Assembly: GCA_035426385.1 (NCBI GenBank) | Contig: DAOLZQ010000112.1 | Location: forward strand, 1-5,997 | Direction of reading: 5' to 3' | DNA: 5,997 nucleotides | Origin: Parvibacillus sp035426385 | Lineage (GTDB): Bacteria; Bacteroidota; Bacteroidia; Chitinophagales; Saprospiraceae | Shown: positions 1-5,882 of the stretch, one piece after another | Layout of the letters: the number at the start of each line of letters is the position of its first letter | How positions within the stretch are numbered: the stretch's first letter is position 1 | Position numbers and translations under genes: made by a program | Notes under the pieces: generated by a model | The model's database searches: none | What the model was told of the DNA's origin: nothing | What the model saw: the letters and a program-made list of their open reading frames with translations, nothing else

Positions 1-643
1 CGCCCTTAGCATTATAGAAATTTGCAATGGGAGTGAAGGACTTGTGATTTATTAAAAATTCAACGACCTTCGATTTGAACTTAGCGAAATCTGACCGGAT
101 ACCTATCTGATATTCTATTGGCACTGCAAGTGGTTCGGAAGTGCCGCTATAATTAATCAGAATTTCATTATTAATTATATTATTAGGGATTATGACATGT
201 CTATTTTCGAAGTCAAGTACCACTGTATGCCTCAAAGTAATATCCTTTACAATTCCTACAAACTCCTTCTTAATAATTAATTTATCCCCGATTTTAAAAG
301 GTTTAAAAATCACAATAAAAAGTCCACTGATTATATTGCTTAGCGCATTCTGGGATGCAAAACCAATTGCTACAGATATGATACCTGTAGCGGTAAAGAG
401 AGAGGCTGACAGTGTCTTTAATCCAGGTAGATAATTAATTGCAATAGCAAAACCAAGAATATAAATCAATGCTGTAACAAAATGTAGTAAGAATTTTAAT
501 TTTGTAACATCACTAAAATCATCCTTTCTCTTAGACAATTTTGATCTGATTCTATTTGAAAAAATCCTTGCGACAGTAATAGTAATCAGCACCCATACTC
601 CGAAGAGAATATAAGCGTCATAAGTATCATAGAATTGCTGCAT
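1..643 (-). CDS. MscS-family mechanosensitive ion channel, C-terminus cut by window edge
   Basis: Small-conductance mechanosensitive channel family: an inner-membrane pore that opens when turgor rises and releases solutes. I translated 214 codons from the ATG at 643 with no stop before the left edge. Three hydrophobic stretches are visible at about residues 10-28, 48-72 and 76-114. The third carries the family's pore-lining and gating signature, GFASQNALSNIISG (about 94-107), followed by the start of the beta domain, FKPFKIGDKLII (113-124). FENRHVIIPNNIINNEI (145-161) is the conserved segment of the cytoplasmic beta domain. The N-terminus is short, with three helices as in the minimal MscS type. 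The start lies 5 bases after the dacB stop, so the two genes are probably co-transcribed and perhaps translationally coupled. A TTG at 652 overlapping the dacB stop is a less likely start. Ion selectivity and gating threshold cannot be judged from the sequence. Confidence 0.93.
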   Translation of the reverse strand, partial: MQQFYDTYDAYILFGVWVLITITVARIFSNRIRSKLSKRKDDFSDVTKLKFLLHFVTALIYILGFAIAINYLPGLKTLSASLFTATGIISVAIGFASQNALSNIISGLFIVIFKPFKIGDKLIIKKEFVGIVKDITLRHTVVLDFENRHVIIPNNIINNEILINYSGTSEPLAVPIEYQIGIRSDFAKFKSKVVEFLINHKSFTPIANFYNAKG

Positions 644-648
644 AAAGG

Positions 649-2124
649 TCAAATATTTTGATAAAGTTGATCAAAGAATTTTTCGATCTTCACCTTTATT
701 TCACTTGAAGTGCACGAATAATTATTGACTATCAATGAAAAAACATATTCCTTTCCTGTACGTCCTGTGATGAGCCCGGAGAAGCTTCGGACACGATCCA
801 TTGATCCTGTCTTAGCCACTACATTTCTAGCAGCAGGAGAATCTTTCAGATAGTTTTTTAAAGTACCACTCTGGCCTGCTATAGGCAAGGCAGCTACTAG
901 GATATCCTTTAGCTTTTCGTCCTGAAATAATTCTTGCAGCATTCTACTGAAACCCAGAGAAGGAATACAGTTAGAAGACGACAAGCCCGAACCATCACAA
1001 ATAAAAAAGCCGCTGTTATCACTTATTTGTTTAGAAACGAAGGCTTTAAATCCTTCAACGCTTTCTTTTGAATAATTCGATTTTTGAGAGACTACTCCAC
1101 AATATCGCATGATCGCTTCTGTATTTACATTGATGCTATTTAGTAGTGTTTGATTTACGATGTCTTTCAGTTTCTGAGACAAATGAGTATAAAGTACCGT
1201 TCGGTTTCCATTTGGCATAGGCTCACGTAGTGATGAGACGGCCTGGCCTGTGACCTGAATCCCGGCGTCAGTGAGTGCATTGAGCATTAACTGAGCTGCA
1301 TGCAAGGGTGGCTCAGGCATAGAACCCTTGATAGTAAAGTTTCCACTTCCCGGAGGAATAGAACCTCGGATTCGAAGTGCATATTGGCCTGGAGCGCCAT
1401 AGATATACGCATTGTCTGAAGTACCCTTGCATACTACCTCACTATCGAAAGTAAGGCCGGGAATAAGGGGAGTGACATCAGCCACCTTAGGCTTCCCACC
1501 GGAGGATGTTTGTCTAAAGTTGAGCTTATATAGGTTGTCGTGAATATTTAGGCCATAAATTCCGGTAGCATAATAGTTGCCCAGATCATACCAAGACCAG
1601 GTATCATATATGCCTTCTGAGGACAAGAAACTAGCATCTCCATACACTTGACCATCTATCTTCTTGATTCCCTTAGCCTTTAGCGCAGATACAAACTCTG
1701 ACAGCACCCCAGCTAGTGGAATCGAACCGACTGTCAAAATAGAACCCAAAGTAGGATCACCATACCCCTTTAGTATGAGTGTACCCTTAAGTGTGCCCTC
1801 TGCATCCACGGCACCAATAGTCTGAAGCTCCGTCTTAAATTTAAAATCAGCGCCCAATAGCTTTAATCCATAGGCACAAGTCAGGATCTTGAGAGAAGAG
1901 GCCGGCACAAGCGACGTATTGGGATTGTAAGTAGCTATGATACTGCCACTATTCTTTTCCAATAGTGAAAAGCTCATAATCCCATTTTTCATGGCCGGAT
2001 CTGTCGCCAATCCATTGATTGCGGCAGCCGGTTTCTGCGCTGACACTGAATTCAATGAGAGGAAAAAGATTAAAACCAAGAAACTAAAAACAAGGTGCTG
2101 CTTTCTAAAATACAATTGCCTCAT
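649..2124 (-). CDS. dacB: D-alanyl-D-alanine carboxypeptidase/endopeptidase, PBP4 type (peptidase family S13)
   Basis: Low-molecular-mass penicillin-binding protein that trims the terminal D-Ala from peptidoglycan stem peptides and/or cuts DD-cross-links in the periplasm. The 491-residue length is normal for S13 enzymes. Residues 1-29 look like a Sec signal peptide: basic start, hydrophobic core LVFSFLVLIFFLSL, and a VSA-Q cleavage site at 29/30. All three active-site motifs are present: SxxK at 76-79 (PASSLK, nucleophile Ser76, base Lys79), SxN at 330-332 (NSINVNTEA) and KTG at 438-440 (VVAKTGS). The family motif DGSGLS is at 377-382. The large insert between SxxK and SxN is typical of the PBP4 class. 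It therefore looks intact and catalytically competent. The gene follows ribB after a 135-base gap holding two inverted repeats, and is followed by the mscS-like gene after 5 bases, which suggests an envelope-related pair. No Shine-Dalgarno sequence is seen. Confidence 0.95.
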   Translation of the reverse strand: MRQLYFRKQHLVFSFLVLIFFLSLNSVSAQKPAAAINGLATDPAMKNGIMSFSLLEKNSGSIIATYNPNTSLVPASSLKILTCAYGLKLLGADFKFKTELQTIGAVDAEGTLKGTLILKGYGDPTLGSILTVGSIPLAGVLSEFVSALKAKGIKKIDGQVYGDASFLSSEGIYDTWSWYDLGNYYATGIYGLNIHDNLYKLNFRQTSSGGKPKVADVTPLIPGLTFDSEVVCKGTSDNAYIYGAPGQYALRIRGSIPPGSGNFTIKGSMPEPPLHAAQLMLNALTDAGIQVTGQAVSSLREPMPNGNRTVLYTHLSQKLKDIVNQTLLNSINVNTEAIMRYCGVVSQKSNYSKESVEGFKAFVSKQISDNSGFFICDGSGLSSSNCIPSLGFSRMLQELFQDEKLKDILVAALPIAGQSGTLKNYLKDSPAARNVVAKTGSMDRVRSFSGLITGRTGKEYVFSLIVNNYSCTSSEIKVKIEKFFDQLYQNI

Positions 2125-2143
2125 AAACGCAAATCAATTTAGC

Positions 2144-2164
2144 TCATTCAAGAATTTTGAATGA
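2144..2164. repeat. perfect 8-bp inverted repeat just upstream of dacB
   Basis: TCATTCAA (2144-2151) and TTGAATGA (2157-2164) are perfect reverse complements separated by GAATT. The near edge is 19 bases before the dacB start codon at 2124, so it lies in the dacB promoter or 5' leader. It could be a protein-binding operator or an mRNA hairpin. It has no T-tract, so it is a poor terminator candidate. In this AT-rich gap a chance palindrome remains possible. Confidence 0.45.
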
Positions 2165-2188
2165 AATATCATATAAATGTGAAGATTG

Positions 2189-2226
2189 TCCAGGGAATTA
2201 TGGAGTGAAAATACGAATTTCCTGGA
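2189..2226. repeat. 11-bp inverted repeat with one mismatch between ribB and dacB; possible weak ribB terminator
   Basis: TCCAGGGAATT (2189-2199) pairs with AATTTCCTGGA (2216-2226) around a 16-base loop. Ten of 11 positions are Watson-Crick pairs; the odd one is a G-U wobble in a plus-strand transcript and an A-C mismatch in a minus-strand transcript. It sits about 34 bases after the ribB stop. In the minus-strand transcript it could be a stem-loop ending ribB transcription, but what follows is only moderately T-rich (CAATCTTCACATTTATATG) and is not a clear T-tract. A regulatory binding site for dacB is the alternative. Confidence 0.4.
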
Positions 2227-2259
2227 TAGCTAAGTAATTATGATGATCAGGCATAGATA

Positions 2260-3357
2260 TTATTCAAAATATGTATTCTCAACTATTTCAAGGCCATACC
2301 CTTGAACGCCTATCCTTTTAACATTCGAAGAAGTCAACAAATTGATTCTGGTGATACCCAGGTCACGCATTATCTGAGCACCTATACCTAAGTCACGTTG
2401 TTCTGTTTTGATTTCTTCTCCCTTCGTATGAGTCAGAGAATGTAGAGAAGTAGAAAGGGGAATCATCTTATCACTTTGCCTCATAAAGAGGACCAATCCC
2501 TTTCCATGCGTCTTAAAATATTCCATGGACCGAACGTAACGGCTGCCGCAGCCACCTAAAACAAAGTTGGTCAATTCATGGCTTTTATCTTGGGTGAATA
2601 CTTTCACCGGAACTACTTCATTCTCTTCCCATTGGCCGTATTTTATGGCGAGATGCTCATCATCATTGGATACCTGACGATATAGGTACACCTCTACTGG
2701 TCCAAACTCAGTATTAACAGTGCCTTGGAATTCACTGCTGATAATTTTTTCATTTTTCAATCTATATGCTACAAGGTCATCGATGCTGATTAACCTTAGA
2801 TTGTGTTTCTTAGCAAGTTCCACCAGCTGTGGCAACCGGGCCATTGAACCGTCTGGATTGAGGATTTCAACCAGTACACCGGCTGGAAAGAGTCCAGCTA
2901 GTTGTGCCAGATCGACAGCTGCCTCAGTGTGTCCGGTTCTACGGAGCACTCCCCCATTCTTGGCTATAAGTGGAAATATGTGCCCCGGTCTGGCAAAATC
3001 TTCACGAGTGACATGCTCATTCGTCAGCGCTTTGATGCCTGTAGCTCGATCATAAGCGCTTATGCCTGTCGTACAACCATGTCCAATGAGATCGATGGAA
3101 ACGGTAAATGCAGTTTCATGCATAGCGGTGTTGCGATTCACCATTAGATCGATATCCAATTCTTTTGCCCGGGCTTCTTGAATTGGAGTGCAGATCAAAC
3201 CACGTCCCGCAGTGGCCATAAAATTGATTTGATCCGGTGTGATCAATTCAGCCGCACCAATAAAATCACCTTCATTCTCGCGATGTTCATCATCTACCAC
3301 GATGACCAACTGACCTTGTCTGATTGCTTCTACTGCATCTTCAATTTTATCTAGCAT
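2260..3357 (-). CDS. ribB: 3,4-dihydroxy-2-butanone-4-phosphate synthase with a degenerate GTP cyclohydrolase II-like C-terminal domain
   Basis: The N-terminal half (about residues 3-203) is RibB, which converts ribulose 5-phosphate to formate and the four-carbon unit of riboflavin. It keeps VVDDEHRENEGD (20-31; predicted Mg ligand Glu27), SAYDRATGI (100-108), RPGHIFPL (123-130), RTGHTEAAVDLAQLAG (140-155; predicted Mg ligand His143) and Glu164. The C-terminal half (about 213-365) resembles RibA at its ends: FGPVEVYLYR, KGLVLFMRQ, and RDLGIGAQIMRDLGITRINLLT at its C-terminal part. The zinc and active-site core is eroded, however. At the position of HSECLTGD..S.RCDCG it reads FTQDKSHEL...LGGCG (254-271), so only Cys270 of the three zinc cysteines remains. 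RQEGR.IGL has become RQSDKMIPL (293-301), and about 11 residues are missing before RDLGIG. I infer RibB activity only, with a structural or regulatory second domain; a separate ribA is expected elsewhere in the genome. The start 39 bases after the glycosyltransferase stop follows a good promoter -7 element. Confidence 0.95.
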   Translation of the reverse strand: MLDKIEDAVEAIRQGQLVIVVDDEHRENEGDFIGAAELITPDQINFMATAGRGLICTPIQEARAKELDIDLMVNRNTAMHETAFTVSIDLIGHGCTTGISAYDRATGIKALTNEHVTREDFARPGHIFPLIAKNGGVLRRTGHTEAAVDLAQLAGLFPAGVLVEILNPDGSMARLPQLVELAKKHNLRLISIDDLVAYRLKNEKIISSEFQGTVNTEFGPVEVYLYRQVSNDDEHLAIKYGQWEENEVVPVKVFTQDKSHELTNFVLGGCGSRYVRSMEYFKTHGKGLVLFMRQSDKMIPLSTSLHSLTHTKGEEIKTEQRDLGIGAQIMRDLGITRINLLTSSNVKRIGVQGYGLEIVENTYFE

Positions 3358-3382
3358 ATAATGCGTCGTATTTATTCGGTGT

Positions 3383-3390
3383 CAAAGATA
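3383..3390 (-). promoter_or_regulatory. candidate Bacteroidota-type -7 element for ribB
   Basis: On the minus strand this reads TATCTTTG, an exact match to the Bacteroidota sigma-ABfr -7 consensus TAnnTTTG, inside the 39-base gap and 25 bases before the ribB ATG. No clear TTG/TTTG -33 box lies about 20 bases upstream (the region reads AACTTCTGACC), so the promoter is only half supported. If real, it gives ribB its own short-leader transcript in addition to read-through from pdxH and the glycosyltransferase. Confidence 0.4.
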
Positions 3391-3396
3391 GAAATG

Positions 3397-4554
3397 TTAC
3401 AGGTCAGAAGTTATCATTTTAGAAAACATATCACCTACATGCGACCATGAATACTTCTGACTAATAAATTGCCTAGCGTTCAGCGCAATTTGTCTTTGCC
3501 TTGTCTCATCTGCAAGTAATAAGGAAATTTGAGCTTTAAACCCAGCCAAGTTATCAGCAATTATGATCTCATGGTCAGGGTCAGCTCCGATAGCGTCATT
3601 GACCAGAGATGTGGTAATAACCGGGCGTCCGCATGCCATTGCTTCCAAAATCTTATTCTGCTGTCCGGAGCCGGTAAAAAGAGGTGCTACGAAGATGCGT
3701 GCATTCCAATACACTGACCGTATATCGTCTACCCAACCACTTACTCTAAACGCATCTGTACTTAGTGCCAGTACCTCTGAAGAAGGTCGTGCACCTGCCA
3801 CATTTACTTTCCAGTCTTCAGTATTGTTCTTACAAATTTCATTTAAGTATTTTACAGCGCTTACATTTGGTTCATATCCTAAATTTCCCGCAAAAGCTAA
3901 ATCATATGAAGGATTATTAATTTCTGGGGGATGGAAATACTCAATATCTACACCATTGGGAAGAATAACAATTTTTGCTTTATCAGTTGAATCCAATGCG
4001 GATAGATCCTGGTCAGAGATGATAGAAACTAAATCGCTGTTGACAATCGCCTCATGTTCTATTCTTCTCAGGCTGGCCGCCTCATGACTCAACCAAATTT
4101 TATTGAGCCAATTTTCATTTTGAAGTCGGCGATATATATTGAGTGAGAAAGCATCCATAAGGTCTATCCATTTATTTTGCTTTAGGCCCTTGATGTATGG
4201 ATACATTCGTACGAGTTGACAAGCGATCAAATCAGGGTTCAGAAGGTTTATCCTTTTCTGGATATTCTTAACCAAAGATGCGTCAAAAAAATAGCCTACG
4301 TGGATAGGGAAATGCCTCATCAGGCCACTGAGGACTGAAAGAGGACGTTTGTAGAGGGGTAAAATGAAATATTCCAGACTCTTACAATACTTACTTACTT
4401 CTGCAATCTCGTGTTCTGTAGGAGCGACCTGGACAATGGCGAATAAATGCAATTCATGCTGCTCAGAAAGTAAGCGCAAATGATGATACATACGTAGTTT
4501 ATCTCCTTTTTCAAGTGGATATGGAAAACGGGAAGTAAGTACGGCTATTTTCAA
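3397..4554 (-). CDS. glycosyltransferase family 4 (GT-B fold, group 1)
   Basis: Predicted cytoplasmic or membrane-associated retaining glycosyltransferase that uses a nucleotide-sugar donor, probably in exopolysaccharide, O-antigen or other surface glycan assembly. Length is 385 residues, normal for GT4. The N-terminal acceptor domain begins MKIAVLTSRFPYPLEKGDKL, where the glycine of EKGDKLR belongs to the usual glycine-containing loop. This opening, and WIDLMDAFSLNIYRR (129-143), resemble the 'sugar transferase' subgroup often found with exosortase or EPS loci. The donor domain has LPNGVDIEYFHP (198-209), FAGNLGYEPN (221-230) and the EX7E-region motif GSGQQNKILEAMACGRPVI (295-313), with Lys301 and Glu304. 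No signal peptide or clear transmembrane helix is seen. It lies 52 bases after pdxH and 39 before ribB, with no other glycan gene in the window, so the context does not identify its sugar or acceptor. Confidence 0.9.
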   Translation of the reverse strand: MKIAVLTSRFPYPLEKGDKLRMYHHLRLLSEQHELHLFAIVQVAPTEHEIAEVSKYCKSLEYFILPLYKRPLSVLSGLMRHFPIHVGYFFDASLVKNIQKRINLLNPDLIACQLVRMYPYIKGLKQNKWIDLMDAFSLNIYRRLQNENWLNKIWLSHEAASLRRIEHEAIVNSDLVSIISDQDLSALDSTDKAKIVILPNGVDIEYFHPPEINNPSYDLAFAGNLGYEPNVSAVKYLNEICKNNTEDWKVNVAGARPSSEVLALSTDAFRVSGWVDDIRSVYWNARIFVAPLFTGSGQQNKILEAMACGRPVITTSLVNDAIGADPDHEIIIADNLAGFKAQISLLLADETRQRQIALNARQFISQKYSWSHVGDMFSKMITSDL

Positions 4555-4606
4555 TATAAACTTATTGTGAATATTTTCTGAGTGAGTTTACTATTTGACA
4601 TTTCAC

Positions 4607-5245
4607 CTAGGGAGACAGTCGGTCTATTTGCCAGGTACCAGCTTCAGATAATATATATTGAAAGCGATCGTGAAGCCGATTAGGTCTACCTTGCCAAAAT
4701 TCAAACTTATCCGGAATGACTCTAAATCCACCCCAGTGTGAAGGCCGGGTGATGGTATCCGGTAAATGCTGAGAAAGTGCTTCCGCAAAAGCGCGCTCCA
4801 GATAGTTATCATCGGGTATAGGTTGACTTTGTGCTGATACAGATGCACCTACCCTGCTCTCAAAAGGTCTTGAATTAAAATAAGAATCAGACTCAGCGGC
4901 TGATACCTTTTCCACTCTACCGTGTATCTTGACCTGTCGCTCTAGTGATTGCCACCAGAATAAAAGAGCCGCTTGAGGATGTTCAATCAGCTGACGTCCT
5001 TTGGTAGAATCATAATTGGTATAAAAGACAAAACCACCAGCATCCATTTCCTTTAGTAACACTATCCGGGAGCTTATATTTCCCATTTTATCGCAGGTAC
5101 TAAGTGCCATTGCATTAGGCTCAGAAATACCTGAATCAATAGCTTCCTTGAACCAAAATTGAAAGAATTCAAATGGGTTTTCTTCCATCTCAATTCCTAG
5201 CAACCTTCCTTTGGTGTAATTCTGTCGAAAATCATGGAGTTTCAT
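4607..5245 (-). CDS. pdxH: pyridoxamine/pyridoxine 5'-phosphate oxidase
   Basis: FMN-dependent cytoplasmic enzyme that oxidises pyridoxine or pyridoxamine 5'-phosphate to pyridoxal phosphate with O2, the last step of vitamin B6 synthesis and salvage; normally a homodimer. The 212-residue length matches the family (E. coli 218). The family signature FEFWQGRPNRLHDR is intact at 181-194. By alignment to E. coli PdxH the FMN/substrate residues are present at consistent spacing: RIVLLK (60-65), YTNYDSTKG (75-83), Gln104, Tyr122/Arg126/Ser130 (substrate phosphate contacts), QSQPI (139-143), Trp184, and Arg190/His192/Arg194. The ATG at 5245 gives the usual N-terminus (LHDFRQNY, then ENPFEFFQFWF). 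It appears to be the first gene of the minus-strand group, divergent from yraN, and is preceded by a terminator-like hairpin 31 bases upstream. A weak -7-like TTACTTTG lies at 5269-5262. Its FMN need links it functionally to ribB, two genes downstream. Confidence 0.97.
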   Translation of the reverse strand: MKLHDFRQNYTKGRLLGIEMEENPFEFFQFWFKEAIDSGISEPNAMALSTCDKMGNISSRIVLLKEMDAGGFVFYTNYDSTKGRQLIEHPQAALLFWWQSLERQVKIHGRVEKVSAAESDSYFNSRPFESRVGASVSAQSQPIPDDNYLERAFAEALSQHLPDTITRPSHWGGFRVIPDKFEFWQGRPNRLHDRFQYILSEAGTWQIDRLSP

Positions 5246-5267
5246 TGACTGTATTTGAGGACAAAGT

Positions 5268-5303
5268 AAAAAAAATCCGAAACCCTTTGGGAAGAGTTTC
5301 GGA
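5268..5303 (-). terminator. intrinsic terminator-like hairpin with T8 tract in the pdxH leader (possible attenuator)
   Basis: Read on the minus strand, TCCGAAAC (5303-5296) pairs perfectly with GTTTCGGA (5283-5276) around a 12-base loop, followed at once by eight T (5275-5268). This is a textbook rho-independent terminator for minus-strand transcription. No minus-strand gene lies upstream before the divergent yraN gene, so it would end either a short leader or a small RNA. Upstream AAGGGTTTT (minus, 5334-5326) can pair with GAAACTCTT (minus, 5300-5292), with 9 contiguous pairs including two G-U, which would compete with the terminator's first arm. Confidence 0.6.
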
Positions 5304-5357
5304 AATAACCATGAAAAAATAAATAAAAACCCTTGTATCTAATTACATCAAGGTCTA

Positions 5358-5388
5358 TTGATATATTGACCAGAATGCATTAAATTTA
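5358..5388 (+). promoter_or_regulatory. candidate promoter for yraN
   Basis: TTG at 5358-5360 and TAAATTTA at 5381-5388 are separated by 20 bases. This fits the Bacteroidota arrangement of a -33 TTG and a -7 TAnnTTTG box (7 of 8 matched). It predicts a transcript starting near 5394, upstream of both possible yraN starts. In AT-rich intergenic DNA such matches arise by chance fairly often, so this is tentative. Confidence 0.35.
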
Positions 5389-5471
5389 CTAACCAATTAA
5401 AAAAACGAAGAGTTAATCTGCTTATTGTGAAGTCCATAGACAAAAACCCCTCATTAACAAATGACCCCAAC

Positions 5472-5822
5472 ATGGCTAAGATTAATCTTGGTCGAGCAGG
5501 TGAGAATTTGGCTGTAGAATATCTTTCAGAACACGGTTATACTATCCTGGAACAAAACTGGCGATGGAAAAAGGCAGAGCTGGATATTATTGCTAAAAAA
5601 GGCAGAATCTTAGTCATAGTAGAAGTGAAAACTCGATCATATGACAGTATGGGTGCGCCGGAAGAAGCTGTTGGGCGTGATAAGGAAAAAATCCTATTAG
5701 ATGCGGCAAATCAGTATGCAATACATATAGGACATGATTGGGCTGTTCAGATCGATATCATCAGCATTATCATCGAAGGAGAATCTTCCCGTCTGAGGCA
5801 TTATGAAGACGCCATATATTGA
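5472..5822 (+). CDS. yraN: YraN/UPF0102 family protein, predicted endonuclease-like fold
   Basis: Small conserved protein of the UPF0102 family, with the PD-(D/E)xK nuclease-like fold shared with Holliday-junction resolvase-type enzymes. Its biochemical role is not firmly established. From the ATG at 5472 it is 116 residues, the usual size, and begins MAKINLGRAGENLA, which is typical of the family. Visible motifs are GRAGENLAVEYL (7-18, Glu11), GYTILEQNWRWK (22-33), the acidic motif AELDIIA (35-41, Asp38) and VEVKTR (50-55, Glu51 and Lys53), together the putative metal-binding/catalytic set. The usual Gly before ELD is Ala here. An in-frame GTG at 5427 would add 15 residues (polar, ending NDPN) not expected for the family, so I prefer the ATG; neither start has a Shine-Dalgarno sequence. 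It is divergent from pdxH, stands alone on its strand and ends before a shared terminator. Confidence 0.92.
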   Translation: MAKINLGRAGENLAVEYLSEHGYTILEQNWRWKKAELDIIAKKGRILVIVEVKTRSYDSMGAPEEAVGRDKEKILLDAANQYAIHIGHDWAVQIDIISIIIEGESSRLRHYEDAIY

Positions 5823-5846
5823 AGAAAAAAGGTATTAAAATATCAC

Positions 5847-5871
5847 TTCCCCTAAGAAATACTTAGGGGAA
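5847..5871. terminator. bidirectional intrinsic terminator between convergent yraN and T9SS-cargo gene
   Basis: TTCCCCTAAG (5847-5856) and CTTAGGGGAA (5862-5871) form a perfect 10-bp stem with a 5-base AAATA loop. It begins 24 bases after the yraN stop and lies 11 bases beyond the stop of the minus-strand gene. On the plus strand the downstream sequence is T-rich (ATCAATTTATTTTA); on the minus strand it is GTGATATTTTAATACC followed by a T run. Position between two convergent genes and symmetry support use in both directions, although neither T-tract follows the stem immediately. Confidence 0.75.
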
Positions 5872-5882
5872 ATGAGATCAAT

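Noticed and set aside
192..434. 80-codon plus-strand reading frame
   Set aside because: It is antisense to the MscS pore and beta domain, which has clear family motifs; the plus-strand peptide has none.
1937..2164. 75-codon plus-strand reading frame over the dacB start
   Set aside because: It is antisense to the dacB signal peptide region and runs through the 2144-2164 inverted repeat; no recognisable protein features.
2720..3147. Two overlapping plus-strand reading frames of 111 and 81 codons
   Set aside because: Both lie opposite the highly conserved RibB domain and overlap each other; compositional shadows.
3529..4087. Plus-strand frames of 62 and 174 codons
   Set aside because: Both are antisense to the donor domain of the glycosyltransferase, whose motifs are clear; the 174-codon frame shows no domain or start signal.
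4555..4606. TAAGTTTA near 4558 (minus strand) as a -7 box for the glycosyltransferase
   Set aside because: There is no TTG about 20 bases upstream, and the AT-rich gap makes a chance match likely.
4624..4848. 74-codon minus-strand frame inside pdxH
   Set aside because: It is an alternate frame within an intact pdxH; the pdxH signature is in the other frame with no sign of frameshift.
5232..5312. 26-codon minus-strand frame (MVISETLPKGFRIFF...) overlapping the pdxH start as a possible leader peptide
   Set aside because: It is translated straight through the terminator stem and T-tract, shows no run of regulatory codons and no ribosome-binding site; most likely chance, though it could be revisited if attenuation is confirmed.
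5427..5471. Upstream GTG start giving a 131-residue YraN
   Set aside because: The extra 15 residues are polar and not expected in the family, whereas the ATG at 5472 gives the standard N-terminus and length.
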